From Nostoc sp. 'Lobaria pulmonaria (5183) cyanobiont' (GTDB lineage Bacteria > Cyanobacteriota > Cyanobacteriia > Cyanobacteriales > Nostocaceae), in NCBI RefSeq assembly GCF_002949795.1, contig NZ_CP026692.1, forward strand, positions 248,001-312,000: a DNA stretch of 64,000 nt. The letters are read 5' to 3'. Positions within the stretch are counted from its first letter, which is position 1. Each line of letters begins with the position of its first letter. This document shows positions 8,239 to 18,001 of the stretch, one piece after another. Under the pieces are notes generated by a model that saw only the letters and a list, made by a program, of their open reading frames with translations, ran no database searches and was not told the DNA's origin. The position numbers were made by a program, and so were the translations under genes.

Positions 8239-10125
8239 TTACAGTTGCGGTACGTACTGTTGCTTCTCAGGTACTTCAGCGTACTCAGCTACAATCTGGC
8301 GGAATTCTTCGCCATCAATAGTTTCCTTTTCGATGAGCAAATCTACTAAGCGATCGGTGACAGTGCGATGGTCACGGATGATCTTCTTAGCATTGTCGTA
8401 GCACTGCTCAACAATTTCCCTGACTTGTCCATCAATGCGGGAAGCGATGGATTCAGAATACTCAGATCGGGTTGTCCAGTCACGACCCAAGAATACTTCT
8501 CCCTGCTGGCTTTCTAACGACAGTGGGCCTAAGTCGGACATCCCGAAACGAGTTACCATCTGCCGGGCCATTCCCGATAGTTGCTGCAAGTCCCCACCAG
8601 CGCCAGTTGTGACTTCCGCAGCTCCAAAAATCACCTCTTCAGCGGCGCGACCACCTAAAGCACCAGTAATTCTGGCTTTCAACTGAGAACGAGAAATTAA
8701 CCCCTGTTCTTCGTTGGGCGTAAACCAAGTTAAACCCTGTGCTTGTCCCCGTGGGATTAAGGTAACTTTCTGTACTGGGTCATGGTCTTTTAACAAAGTC
8801 CCAACCAAAGCGTGTCCGATTTCGTGGTAGGCAATTAAGCGCTTGCTCTTGCTATCTACCAAGGGAGTGCCTTCCATCCCAGCTACTACCCGATCCACTG
8901 CATCATCAATTTCGCGGAGGGTGATCGCTTCTTTACGTCTTCTAGCAGTGAGAATAGCCCCTTCGTTGAGTAAGTTGGCTAAATCAGCACCAGTGAATCC
9001 AGGAGTTCGGCGAGCGATCGCATCTAAAGATACACTAGGGTCTAATTTCTTATTCCGCGCATGGACTTGCAAGATTTCCAAACGCCCTTTGATATCGGGT
9101 GCATCGACTGTTACTTGGCGGTCAAAGCGACCGGGACGCAACAAGGCTGAGTCTAGTACGTCGGGACGGTTGGTAGCAGCAATAATAATGATGCCTGTAT
9201 TACCTTCAAACCCGTCCATTTCGGTGAGCAACTGGTTAAGGGTTTGCTCTCTCTCATCATTACCGCCACCGATACCAGCGCCCCGTTGCCGTCCTACAGC
9301 GTCAATTTCATCGATGAAGATGATACAGGGGGCGTTATCTTTAGCTTTCTTGAACAAATCGCGGACGCGGGATGCACCCACACCAACGAACATTTCCACA
9401 AATTCTGAACCAGAAATACTGAAGAAAGGTACGCCTGCTTCACCTGCGATCGCTTTTGCTAGTAAAGTTTTACCAGTTCCAGGAGGCCCAACTAACAGCA
9501 CTCCTTTGGGAATCCGTGCGCCCACAGCCGTAAATCTTTCTGGCTGCTTCAGGAAGGTGACAACTTCTTGCAGTTCTTCCTTAGCTTCTTCGATCCCGGC
9601 TACGTCGTCAAATTTGACTCCGGTTTTTGCCTCCATTTGAAAACGTGCTTTGGATTTGCCGAAGTTCATTGCTTGACCTGGACCGCCGGGGAGGTTGCTA
9701 GAACGCCGGAACAAAAAGAACAACCCAGTAATCAATAAAACTGGAAAGATGAGATTACCCAACAATCCCCAAATTGCGCCATCATTCCGCATGGGGTGAG
9801 CATCAAAACTAATGGCTTTTTCTTTGAGCTTGCTAATTAACTCAGGAGCGTTAATAGGCAAATCTACACGCCACCTTTGGACACGATTTTCGATGTCTGG
9901 ATCGCGGGCTTCTATAATTGCCGTCCTACCGCCTTCGTAAAGATCCACACTGCTGACGCGATCGCTGTTCAAGTATTCTAGAAAGCGACCATAAGTCATG
10001 CGAGTATTGGCTGCATTCTTGCTCATGTCAGCAGGAGCGCCTGCAAACGCCCCTTGCCAGAAGAAAAAGCCAATTACCAAAGCCGGCAACGTCCAGAGTG
10101 CTACGACTTTCCAAGAGAATTTCAT
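8239..10125 (-). CDS. ftsH: ATP-dependent zinc metalloprotease FtsH
   Basis: A membrane-anchored AAA+ protease of 628 residues. One membrane segment lies at residues 8-25 and a second at 122-139, with the lumenal/periplasmic FtsH-extracellular domain between. Walker A GPPGTGKT is at 213-220, Walker B IIFIDEID at 268-275, the SRH arginines follow at [17 protein letters not shown], and the zinc-binding HEIGH is at 434-438. The sequence looks most like the FtsH2-type (Synechocystis slr0228) that degrades damaged photosystem II D1 protein in the thylakoid; the paralogue assignment is inference. It is a single gene, convergent with rnc. Confidence 0.95.
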   Translation of the reverse strand: MKFSWKVVALWTLPALVIGFFFWQGAFAGAPADMSKNAANTRMTYGRFLEYLNSDRVSSVDLYEGGRTAIIEARDPDIENRVQRWRVDLPINAPELISKLKEKAISFDAHPMRNDGAIWGLLGNLIFPVLLITGLFFLFRRSSNLPGGPGQAMNFGKSKARFQMEAKTGVKFDDVAGIEEAKEELQEVVTFLKQPERFTAVGARIPKGVLLVGPPGTGKTLLAKAIAGEAGVPFFSISGSEFVEMFVGVGASRVRDLFKKAKDNAPCIIFIDEIDAVGRQRGAGIGGGNDEREQTLNQLLTEMDGFEGNTGIIIIAATNRPDVLDSALLRPGRFDRQVTVDAPDIKGRLEILQVHARNKKLDPSVSLDAIARRTPGFTGADLANLLNEGAILTARRRKEAITLREIDDAVDRVVAGMEGTPLVDSKSKRLIAYHEIGHALVGTLLKDHDPVQKVTLIPRGQAQGLTWFTPNEEQGLISRSQLKARITGALGGRAAEEVIFGAAEVTTGAGGDLQQLSGMARQMVTRFGMSDLGPLSLESQQGEVFLGRDWTTRSEYSESIASRIDGQVREIVEQCYDNAKKIIRDHRTVTDRLVDLLIEKETIDGEEFRQIVAEYAEVPEKQQYVPQL

Positions 10126-10550
10126 TTTAATTTGCCTCTAGATGCCTATACAACTCGTTAGCTCTAGTAACTGAATGTTGATCACTCTGTCACTTTAAGC
10201 TGTTAAACGGATGCTTATAAATCCATTTTGTTTAATTTGATCTCTTACATACACTGCCATAAGGCAATTAGAGCATTATGGCGATGCCAACAAGAATCTT
10301 AATCAAAGTTAACTTAATTTTAATACAATATCGCACGAGAAAAGGGAGCGCAACGGGATGCAAAGACAAAGAAAATTTCTCCAGAATACTCCTGGTATCG
10401 TTTAAGCCGCTTTCAATCATGACTAGGGAAAGTAGGGGAGATGAGGGAGACAAGGAAAATAACCAATGCCCAATGCCCTGCAAAAGCCTTGATATACAAA
10501 ACTTTTGACTTTTGACTTTTGACTTCCGCCTTGCGGTAATGCCCAATGCC
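10126..10550. repeat. Intergenic region with TTTTGAC tandem repeats
   Basis: The 425-base gap upstream of ftsH is AT-rich near the gene and contains four tandem copies of TTTTGAC at about 10500-10524 followed by CTTCCGCCTTGCGGTAATGCCCAATGCCC-like sequence, a repeat pair also found at 43.4 kb. Several short open frames on both strands here are repeat-derived and I do not regard them as genes. No promoter motif could be assigned with confidence. Confidence 0.65.
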
Positions 10551-11045
10551 CTACTTTACTTCTGTAATTTTTAGAGTGTAAGGAAGATACTTGCCTTTTT
10601 CGTAGGAACCAACCCAAATTTGGTAACTTCCAGGTAGCCATTCACCAACAATGCCAGCATTTTTGCCATCAAAATCGTCATTACACCAAGTACCACCAGG
10701 CCCTTTGATAATCATGGTGGTGTCTTCAGGACTTTGCACTTGCAACTTCAGGTAGTCAAATTTACTTGTTAACGCTAATGTGTGGTCTGGTGTTTCATCA
10801 ACAAATCCAGTACAAGGGCCGGTGGCTGTTTCGCTTCTCCCACCTACTTGACTCCCAGATATTGAGCCACCACTCATCCCGCGAACTGTCAGGGGGTCAG
10901 GTGAAAACTGAGGACTAATGGTGACATCTCCAAATATCGTTGGCGCTTCCTGAGCATCAACCGCAGCATTAACTGTCAATGTGATGAAGAGCGTAACTAT
11001 CATGAACGATAATCTCATCCCTCTATTGAGCGCTTTTGTCGGCAT
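10551..11045 (-). CDS. Hypothetical exported protein
   Basis: A 164-residue protein with a signal peptide: a basic start, a hydrophobic core (FMIVTLFITLTVNAAV) and a likely cleavage site after VDAQE-like residues 28-32. The mature part is beta-rich with a Cys pair (GPCTGF and GTWCNDDFDG), the second resembling the W-C-x-D-D motif found in many secreted cyanobacterial domains of pre-peptidase C-terminal type (DTTMIIKGPGGTWCNDD, then PGSYQIWVGSYEKG). So it is probably a single small beta-sandwich module in the periplasm or outside the cell. Function unknown. A second in-frame ATG nine codons in would also leave a good signal peptide. Confidence 0.78.
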   Translation of the reverse strand: MPTKALNRGMRLSFMIVTLFITLTVNAAVDAQEAPTIFGDVTISPQFSPDPLTVRGMSGGSISGSQVGGRSETATGPCTGFVDETPDHTLALTSKFDYLKLQVQSPEDTTMIIKGPGGTWCNDDFDGKNAGIVGEWLPGSYQIWVGSYEKGKYLPYTLKITEVK

Positions 11046-11205
11046 TGTAATTACGTTCGCTTCTAAGTGTTTTTGAAGACATTAATTTTACACACCAAGT
11101 TCCCAACATGAGGAGAATTGACTAACTATTTTAGATGTGAAATTGAGGATAATTCATTAGTAATTAGTCAATGATTTCCTGTTCCCATAGTTGCTTTACC
11201 CTATG

Positions 11206-11233
11206 GATAGGGGCACACGTTTGTGCGCCCCTA
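11206..11233. repeat. Small palindrome (GGGGC...GCCCC)
   Basis: Short hairpin AGGGGC / GCGCCCCT just downstream of gltX on the minus strand. It lacks a T-run and looks like a dispersed palindromic repeat; it may still help end gltX transcripts. Confidence 0.4.
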
Positions 11234-11268
11234 AAATCTAAAATATTTCTAAAATCTGGAAATAATCG

Positions 11269-12714
11269 CTATTTAGCTTCCGTTATCGCTTTACTCAAGC
11301 GCGGCTGATCTAAACCAATCTGATTTAGTAGTAACCAAGATTGGATTAAGTCGGGGCCATGAACATCTCCAGTTAAAGCTGCTCGGAGCGATCGCATTAC
11401 TAAGCCTTTTTTGACTTTCTGCTCTTTCACAACTTGTTTAATAATCTCCTGAGCGGCGGCTTCTGACAGTTGTGGCTGATTTTCTAAAGCTGTGACAATC
11501 GCTTCAAGAACAGCAGTAGAACCTTCTTGCTTTAGTTGTGTACTGCCTTCGTCGCTAAATTTAACTGTGTCGTTAAAAAACAATTGGCTTTGAGCTACTC
11601 CATCTACCAGGCGAGTCAAACTCTGGCTAATTAAAGTTACTAGCTGTTCTAACCAGGGGCGTTCTCTTCCACCATCAAATTTATACCCAGCCGCTTGCCA
11701 ATAGGGGATGAGTAAATCTGTGAGTTTATCTACTGGAGTGTTGTGGATATACTGACTGTTCAACCAATCCAGCTTGTCCCAGTCAAACTTTGCCCCTGCT
11801 TTATTGACGCGCTCAAAACCAAATTCTTTGGCTGCTGTTTCTAAGGTAAATATTTCTTGCGTCGAGTCTGGTGGCGACCAACCCAGCAATGTCATGTAAT
11901 TTACCAAACCTTCAGCAGTAAAGCCCATTTGCTTAAAGTCAGAAATGGAAGTAACGCCATCTCGCTTAGAAAGCTTGCGTCCTTCTATGTTCAAAATCAA
12001 TGGCGTGTGAGAAAACTCTGGAATTTTTGCACCCATTGCTTCATACAGCAGAATTTGCTTGGCAGTATTCGCGATGTGGTCTTCTCCGCGAATGACGTGG
12101 GTGATTTGCATATCAATGTCATCCACTACAACTACGAAGTTGTATAAAGGTTGACCACTACCCTCTTCTGAAGCGCGGGCGATGACCATATCACCACCTA
12201 AATCGCTACCTCGCCAAGACATCTTTCCCCTGACTAGATCGTTCCAGATAATTTCGCGATCGTCTTCGATTTTAAAGCGAATCACAGAGGAGCGACCTTC
12301 TGCTTCAAAAGCAGCGCGTTGTTCTGGGGTGAGGTTACGGTGACGGTTGTCATAGCGAGGTGCTTCACCTCTAGCTTTTTGAGCTTCTCTGAGCGCTTCT
12401 AGTTCTTCGGAAGTAGTGTAGCAGCGATAGGCTAATCCTCGATCTAGCAGTTTTTCTACTGCTTCTTTATAAATATCCAGGCGTTGGGATTGGAAAAATG
12501 GCCCTTCATCCCAGTTAAGTCCTAGCCAGCGCAATCCTTCAAGAATATTGTCGGTGTATTCGGGACGCGATCGCTCTAAATCTGTATCTTCTATTCGCAG
12601 TATAAACTTCCCGCCGTGGTGACGGGCAAATAACCAGTTGAATACAGCCGTTCTAGCTGTACCAATATGTAAATTTCCAGTTGGACTCGGTGCAATACGG
12701 ACTCTAACAGTCAC
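11269..12714 (-). CDS. gltX: Glutamyl-tRNA synthetase (probably non-discriminating)
   Basis: Class I aminoacyl-tRNA synthetase that charges tRNA-Glu; in cyanobacteria it normally also charges tRNA-Gln for later amidation and supplies glutamyl-tRNA for tetrapyrrole synthesis. The HIGH-type motif reads HIGTARTAV near the N-terminus and the KMSKS-type loop reads KLSKRDG. The length, 481 residues, is normal. I place the start at the GTG at 12714 ([13 protein letters not shown]), which matches the family N-terminus and has GAAAGAGAG upstream; the frame could be opened earlier by a TTG at 12735. The tRNA-Asp gene lies 126 bases upstream on the same strand. Confidence 0.95.
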   Translation of the reverse strand: MTVRVRIAPSPTGNLHIGTARTAVFNWLFARHHGGKFILRIEDTDLERSRPEYTDNILEGLRWLGLNWDEGPFFQSQRLDIYKEAVEKLLDRGLAYRCYTTSEELEALREAQKARGEAPRYDNRHRNLTPEQRAAFEAEGRSSVIRFKIEDDREIIWNDLVRGKMSWRGSDLGGDMVIARASEEGSGQPLYNFVVVVDDIDMQITHVIRGEDHIANTAKQILLYEAMGAKIPEFSHTPLILNIEGRKLSKRDGVTSISDFKQMGFTAEGLVNYMTLLGWSPPDSTQEIFTLETAAKEFGFERVNKAGAKFDWDKLDWLNSQYIHNTPVDKLTDLLIPYWQAAGYKFDGGRERPWLEQLVTLISQSLTRLVDGVAQSQLFFNDTVKFSDEGSTQLKQEGSTAVLEAIVTALENQPQLSEAAAQEIIKQVVKEQKVKKGLVMRSLRAALTGDVHGPDLIQSWLLLNQIGLDQPRLSKAITEAK

Positions 12715-12840
12715 AGTTAATTCTCTCTTTCGCAAAGCATGATAAATCTAGCTTATATTTAAACCCTGAATCAGCCTCTTCGGGTAATTCAAAATTCCAT
12801 ATCATCTAAGTTCGGTGATATGCTACTCATAAATTTAGAA

Positions 12841-12914
12841 CGGGACTGACGGGGCTCGAACCCGCAACTTCCGCCGTGACAGGGCGGTGCTCTAACCAAT
12901 TGAACTACAGTCCC
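12841..12914 (-). tRNA. tRNA-Asp (anticodon GTC)
   Basis: A complete cloverleaf of 74 bases on the minus strand. The 7-bp acceptor stem pairs GGGACTG with CAGTCCC, the D-arm contains AGTTCAATTGGTTAGAGC, the anticodon loop is CTGTCAC giving GTC, and the T-arm has GGTTCGAGCC. No CCA is encoded. Confidence 0.96.
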
Positions 12915-13024
12915 TTGTTTGGCAACTTTGCTATTATCACTATTTTTTTTCTACTTGTCAAGTGTTTTGGAGTTAGGAATTAGGAATTGTTTTTGCTCTG
13001 TATCTCCCAGGTGCGAATTATTCA

Positions 13025-14569
13025 TTAAAAAGATCGTGATAATACAACCTGTGGCTCTGATTCTAAATGCTGCAATATTCGGGATTGCATTTGTTTATAC
13101 TGCTGTTTCAATAGCTGTTTGCTCAATTGGGGTTGAGAAGCGGGTGGTAGACTATGGCTCTGTTGCACCCAAGTTTTCAACATTTGCCGCTGAGTTGACT
13201 CAATGCGACTGCTGAGAACCTTGATGCAGGAATGTGGTGCTTCCAGAGTAAAGAAAATCAAAGGATATTGCTCATTTTCAGCCAGGAAACTTACCATCCT
13301 CAGATTTTGGGGATTTTGCATATCTAAGTAGCACGGTAGCCACTTAGGAGCAAATTGCCGATTATAGAGTACAGTTACCCACAACAACATTGGGTGAGGG
13401 GATGTCACAAATATAAACTGGTTGTAACGGGTAGAAACCGCATAGTTTTTGATTTGTTGTTTAGACAACATCAACCATAGGGCTGTAATAGATTCTTGTG
13501 GAATATCTAGAAGCTGGGGAAAAACAATTTCTTGAATTGGTTTATTTTGAGGCCACAAAAGTTGCCGATAGCTTTGTTCTACAGTGATTGGTAATGCAGA
13601 ATTTAAGGGACTGCCAAGGATGGAGTTAGAGGCTAAATTTGGAGAGAAAGTGGGACAATCAGACTGTTCTAGACTGTTTAAAACTTGTAAAATTTCAGCG
13701 ATATTTTGAGGGCGATCGCTTGCTTTTTTACCTAGACAAGCCATAATTAAATTATTTAGCTTGTGAGGTATTTTAAGAGTAGGTCTAACATCTGCGATCG
13801 TTTTTGGTGTTTCAAAGTGATGTGCTTTATACCAAGCACCAAAGTAATCAGTTTCTGGTTGCCAAGGTTTTTTGCCTGTGAGCATCTCAAACATCATCAC
13901 ACCCAGACTATAAATATCAGAGCAACTATCTAGTTTTTCCCCATCTAGCTGTTCTGGAGAACAGTAGGGTAAAGTGCCATTAAATCCACTACTTGTACTA
14001 GCTGTTGATGCATAATTCAAAAATCTAGCAATACCAAAATCGAGAATTTTAACTAACTGACCCAATATCGGATCGGGAATAACTAATATATTGGCAGGCT
14101 TGATATCTCGATGAACCAACGGACAAATTTTGCCATCAATGTTAATACCTTGATGGGCACACTGTAAGCCCAAACAAATTTGACGAGAGAGAGTCAAAAA
14201 CATGGGCAGAGATAGCGGAATTAAATCCTTTAAATTCTTGCCACATAGATATTCCATGACGTAGTATGGTTTTCCTTTCTCATTCACACCATAATCATAC
14301 GCCCGCACTATATGTACGCTCTTTTGACTTAAGGCTGCACTCATTAAAGCTTCACGAGCAAAGTCTTGTTGCATCTTGGTATTAACAACAGTTTGAGTCA
14401 AAAACTTGATAGCAACTGGTATACCTCCTAACAAAATATCATTTGCTAAAAAAACTTCACCCATGCCACCGCTGCCAATTAATTGCTTGAGTTGATAACG
14501 ATTGGCAAGCAAGCCCGTACTACTTGAAGATGTAAATGGGCTTTGATTCACTTTGTTCACCTCTGGCAC
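13025..14569 (-). CDS. Serine/threonine protein kinase (eukaryotic type), paralogue 1
   Basis: A 514-residue Hanks-type kinase. The kinase domain covers about residues 24-300: glycine loop IGSGGMGEVF at 31-40, the invariant Lys55 in PVAIKFL, HRDIKPANIL as catalytic loop, DFGIARF, and GTLPYCSPEQLDGEK as activation segment end. No transmembrane segment follows; instead there is a linker and a C-terminal region of about 190 residues (LWPQNKPIQEIVFPQLL through MLLWVTVLYNRQ) that I do not recognise but that is shared with the next gene upstream. The two lie in tandem on the same strand 83 bases apart, so they look like a duplication and may form one operon. Substrates are unknown. Confidence 0.93.
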   Translation of the reverse strand: MPEVNKVNQSPFTSSSSTGLLANRYQLKQLIGSGGMGEVFLANDILLGGIPVAIKFLTQTVVNTKMQQDFAREALMSAALSQKSVHIVRAYDYGVNEKGKPYYVMEYLCGKNLKDLIPLSLPMFLTLSRQICLGLQCAHQGINIDGKICPLVHRDIKPANILVIPDPILGQLVKILDFGIARFLNYASTASTSSGFNGTLPYCSPEQLDGEKLDSCSDIYSLGVMMFEMLTGKKPWQPETDYFGAWYKAHHFETPKTIADVRPTLKIPHKLNNLIMACLGKKASDRPQNIAEILQVLNSLEQSDCPTFSPNLASNSILGSPLNSALPITVEQSYRQLLWPQNKPIQEIVFPQLLDIPQESITALWLMLSKQQIKNYAVSTRYNQFIFVTSPHPMLLWVTVLYNRQFAPKWLPCYLDMQNPQNLRMVSFLAENEQYPLIFFTLEAPHSCIKVLSSRIESTQRQMLKTWVQQSHSLPPASQPQLSKQLLKQQYKQMQSRILQHLESEPQVVLSRSF

Positions 14570-14652
14570 TAAATCTATTTAAAGTTAGCAATACACACAT
14601 AAACATATTATTAGGTAATTGTGGCAAGTATTTTGATTTTGACAGTGACCTT

Positions 14653-16275
14653 TCAAGGACGTAATATAAGTTTCAAAAACATCTCCAATAATTTAGTCAT
14701 CCAATTTTTTAAACCTTCTTTCTCAATTTTTTGATGTGTGGCTAAATTTTGTAATATTTCTAACTTCAGCTTTTCGTACTCTGTTCGTAGAATATTTTTG
14801 GCTTGATTAGGCAAGATTAGTTCATTTGACTGTTGACTCATATCTAACCAATCTAGAAGTTGTTGGCGCTGTTTAGCCGTGAGATTTAAAGTTGTTACAT
14901 GAGAGCAGTGAGTTGGATCTTCTAGGGGAAAAAATAGTAGATGATAGTAACCTACTTCCGCCAAACTACGTGCTATATTTTGACCTTTATTATCTTTTAT
15001 ATCCAGAAAATAAGGTAACCATTTAGTAGTAGAAGGTTGGATGTCATATAGTACTGTTACCCACAATAGCATCGGGTATACATTCATTTTACTAATAAAT
15101 TCAGTACCATGTATTTTATCTAAAAATTTTACAATCTCTTCTTTAGGCAACATTGCCCAAAAAGTTGGTATAGGTTTTTGGGGAGTTTGTAGTAAATGAG
15201 GAAACCCAATTGACGCAATTGGTTTATTTTTCGGCCAAATTTTCTGCAAACACTCTTTTTCTGATAATAAAGTTGCGGGTACTAATTGAACTGGAAGCGA
15301 GACTTTAAGAATGTCATTGCTCTGGCTAGGAATAACATCATTAAGTTGAGCCTTAACTTTTTCTAAATCTTCTAATATTTGGTTTATGTTTTGAGGGCGA
15401 TCGCTTACTTCTTTAGCCAAACAACTCATCAATATTTTTTCTAATATTTCCGGTATTTTAACTTGCGGATTTACTTCTTCAACTGTCGGTGGCATTTGAA
15501 AGCGATGGGCTTGATACCAAGTACCAAAGGAGTTACTTTTAGTTTGAAATGGATGTTTCCCTGTCAGCATCTCAAACATTAGTACTCCTAAACTATAAAT
15601 ATCAGAGCGGACATCTAACAGTTTACGCCCTTCCATGTGTTCTGGAGAACAGTAAGGCAAACTCCCAATAAAAGAATCTGTTAAAGTCATCCCACTTCGC
15701 TCTGTTAAAAACTTGGCAATACCAAAATCTAGTATTTTAACAATTTCACCTTTTTTAATATCTTCAGCAATAAATATATTTTCTGGTTTAATATCTCTGT
15801 GAACAATAGGATAAATCTCTCCTTTAAGGCTGATACCTTGGTGGGCACATTGTAAGCCTAAACAAATTTGATTACAAATTTCTAAAAACCTTGATATTGT
15901 TAAAGGCTGAGTTTTCAGAATTTGTTTGAGATTTTTTCCTTGCAGGCATTCCATTACATAAAATGGAGTTTTATCCTCAGTGACACCATAACTTAAAATG
16001 CGAACAATATGTTTACTTTTACGACCCAATTGAGCGCCAATAAAAATCTCTCTGGCAAAGCGTTGGGACATCTGTTGATTTGCCAAACTGAGTGATAATA
16101 TTTTGACTGCGATCGGCATACCATCTTTAGCAGTATCCTCCGCTAGATAAACTCTACCCATCCCCCCTTTGCCAATCAAATCTCTGATTAAATAGCGATT
16201 GTTTAAAAATTGTCCGATGTAATCGTCTAATTCTGCCTTTTGCCCTACCATACTCTCCATTTTATTTTCTGGCAT
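14653..16275 (-). CDS. Serine/threonine protein kinase (eukaryotic type), paralogue 2
   Basis: A 540-residue kinase with the same layout as its downstream neighbour. Motifs: IGKGGMGRVYLAED, IAVKILSL with the catalytic Lys, HRDIKPENIF, DFGIAKFL, GSLPYCSPEHMEGRK. The C-terminal half again has the block IWPKNKPIASIGFPHLLQ, a MLLWVTVLYD core and SLAEVGYYHLLFFPLED, aligning with paralogue 1 along its length. No membrane anchor. It is the upstream gene of the pair and has an AT-rich 300-base leader (16276-16578) in which I see no hairpin, ORF or clear promoter. Gene duplication followed by divergence is the simplest reading. Confidence 0.93.
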   Translation of the reverse strand: MPENKMESMVGQKAELDDYIGQFLNNRYLIRDLIGKGGMGRVYLAEDTAKDGMPIAVKILSLSLANQQMSQRFAREIFIGAQLGRKSKHIVRILSYGVTEDKTPFYVMECLQGKNLKQILKTQPLTISRFLEICNQICLGLQCAHQGISLKGEIYPIVHRDIKPENIFIAEDIKKGEIVKILDFGIAKFLTERSGMTLTDSFIGSLPYCSPEHMEGRKLLDVRSDIYSLGVLMFEMLTGKHPFQTKSNSFGTWYQAHRFQMPPTVEEVNPQVKIPEILEKILMSCLAKEVSDRPQNINQILEDLEKVKAQLNDVIPSQSNDILKVSLPVQLVPATLLSEKECLQKIWPKNKPIASIGFPHLLQTPQKPIPTFWAMLPKEEIVKFLDKIHGTEFISKMNVYPMLLWVTVLYDIQPSTTKWLPYFLDIKDNKGQNIARSLAEVGYYHLLFFPLEDPTHCSHVTTLNLTAKQRQQLLDWLDMSQQSNELILPNQAKNILRTEYEKLKLEILQNLATHQKIEKEGLKNWMTKLLEMFLKLILRP

Positions 16276-16578
16276 AAAAATTATTTATAAAAATGTTATT
16301 GGCAAAATAATTTAATAAGTCTAGCTAATTATTAAATTTAAATCTAAGAAATATCCGAATTTGGAGAACATTAATTATATGCTGTAAATATCTTTAAGCT
16401 CTCTGCAAAAGCTACTAAACATTATGTAACATATTTATTAAGGAGTACGGTTGAGAAATTACACGTAAACTATAAATAAGCTAGATAAAGTTACTTAGTA
16501 GATTCCGTGAATACACAGGAATAATCAAAAATAACTAAATAGTAGTCAAGCCACGATAGCACTTTTACCTCTATACGG
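16276..16578. other. AT-rich intergenic region, nothing recognised
   Basis: Between the kinase pair and the phytase-like gene. Very AT-rich, with no long ORF, no strong hairpin and no repeat family seen elsewhere in the window. It must contain the kinase promoter but I cannot place it. Confidence 0.5.
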
Positions 16579-17763
16579 TTAAAGGTTAATATTCGGAAGT
16601 AAACGGCGTAATAATCTAATTAGCGGAGTTTCAATTTTAATTTTAAAGGCTAGTATCTGGGTGCGTTGCAGGGAGTTAAAATTATTATCACTAATGAGAA
16701 TTAATGATTGTTGACCATCCCGTAGTTTTGGGCCAAGAGTTAAGCCTTCGATGTTGTCTAGCAGTACATCTAGTTTTCTCAAATCTAACAACAGTTTTTT
16801 CTTAACTGGTTTAATGTTTTTGGAGTCAACTGCTAAAAGGCTATCAATATTATGAATATCATCGGCTCCTTCTAAAGAAACTTGAAACAGCGAAATAGCA
16901 AATCCTAAACCAGTGAAAGACCGTTCTAAACTTATGAAGTGTCCTTGATTATCGAGAGCAAGTAAATCAGGTAATCCACTAGCGAATTTGCCAATCAAAT
17001 TCAAAAATGGTGTAACTGGTTCAGTTTGGTAAAGAAATTCCCTTTCTGGCTGGTTGTTGAGCAAGTTGTATTGCAAAATTCGGCAAGGACTACCGATATT
17101 AGGTTTAGCGGCGACCCCATCTTGAATTAGAGCATTTTCGGTGGCTGTAAATAGATGCTTGTTATCGGGTGTGATGGTGAGGCTTTCAAAAGCCAAATTG
17201 TTGCGGATACCCTGTTGACTAGTTTTATCTGGCAAAAATTTGTTTGGTATGGGGAGTGTAACAATTTCTTTATCAGAAGATAGTGAGAATTCTTTAATAG
17301 AAGGATTAATTAATTTTTCAGCATTGCCTTCAGAAGAAATAAATACAGTTGCTTTGTTAGTTAATGCAATACCTTCTGTATCAGTTTCACCAGGGCGAAA
17401 TGTTTGACCATTTTCATTTAATAATCTGGTAACGCTGACTGGAATAATTCCACCTTTTTGTAGAGAACTTTTGCTCAAGTCGATTTTCAAGGTGTAGAAA
17501 CGAGCAGCAGCTTTTTGTCCGCGATCGTCAGAGATAGCGTAATAAAGGTTATTTTTTACATTATATGTAATTCCAGATAAACCTCCAACTTCAGTTTTTT
17601 GAAAGATTAGACCTTTCGGTAAGGTAGCTTCCCCGATAAATTCTATGCTACTCACCTCAACACCATTTGACGGAAAGTTTGTAAATACGAAGCTAATAAT
17701 TAAAATCGGGATTAAAAAGTAAAGAATTCGTGGAAATACAAAGATTTTTTTAATGAACTGCAT
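16579..17763 (-). CDS. Phytase-like (esterase-like activity of phytase) exported protein
   Basis: A 394-residue protein with an N-terminal membrane/signal segment (residues 10-27, LYFLIPILIISFVFTNF). The rest fits the phytase-like beta-propeller family: GLSGITYNVKNNLYYAISDDRG, a TDTEGIALT block, and NIEGLTLGPKLRDGQQSLILISDNN near the C-terminus, which are the recurring acidic blades. These proteins are annotated as phosphoesterase-like, but true phytase activity is not established. The signal segment may stay uncleaved, leaving it anchored on the periplasmic side. A stand-alone gene, no operon partner seen. Confidence 0.82.
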   Translation of the reverse strand: MQFIKKIFVFPRILYFLIPILIISFVFTNFPSNGVEVSSIEFIGEATLPKGLIFQKTEVGGLSGITYNVKNNLYYAISDDRGQKAAARFYTLKIDLSKSSLQKGGIIPVSVTRLLNENGQTFRPGETDTEGIALTNKATVFISSEGNAEKLINPSIKEFSLSSDKEIVTLPIPNKFLPDKTSQQGIRNNLAFESLTITPDNKHLFTATENALIQDGVAAKPNIGSPCRILQYNLLNNQPEREFLYQTEPVTPFLNLIGKFASGLPDLLALDNQGHFISLERSFTGLGFAISLFQVSLEGADDIHNIDSLLAVDSKNIKPVKKKLLLDLRKLDVLLDNIEGLTLGPKLRDGQQSLILISDNNFNSLQRTQILAFKIKIETPLIRLLRRLLPNINL

Positions 17764-17888
17764 GGAAAGCTATTACTAAATTTTGAAAATCATCAACAAG
17801 ATAACACTGAAATAGTAGTGATACTAGTTCTGAATGAAGATGTGCTAAACCATGTTAGAAATTGAGTACAAGAAAGATAAACGAATCG

Positions 17889-17934
17889 CATACTCCTACG
17901 GAGAAGCTATGCGTAGTGTCTCGTATAGAAGCAC
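17889..17934. repeat. Dispersed palindromic repeat (CTACGGAGAAGC...GTAGTGTCTCGTA type)
   Basis: A degenerate copy of a repeat also seen at 38.1 kb, with fragments at 34.95, 44.2, 44.8, 57.4 and 61.6 kb. The family core alternates GTAGC and GCTAC blocks, typical of interspersed palindromes in Nostoc-type genomes. Confidence 0.55.
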
Positions 17935-18001
17935 ACAAAGAAATAAAGTTAAAAAGTTTGGCGCAGTCTCACAAAGAAATGGTATGAGTACTCAGCACTT
18001 A

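Noticed and set aside
8843..9640. 265-codon plus-strand ORF inside ftsH
   Set aside because: Antisense shadow of a highly conserved AAA+ domain.
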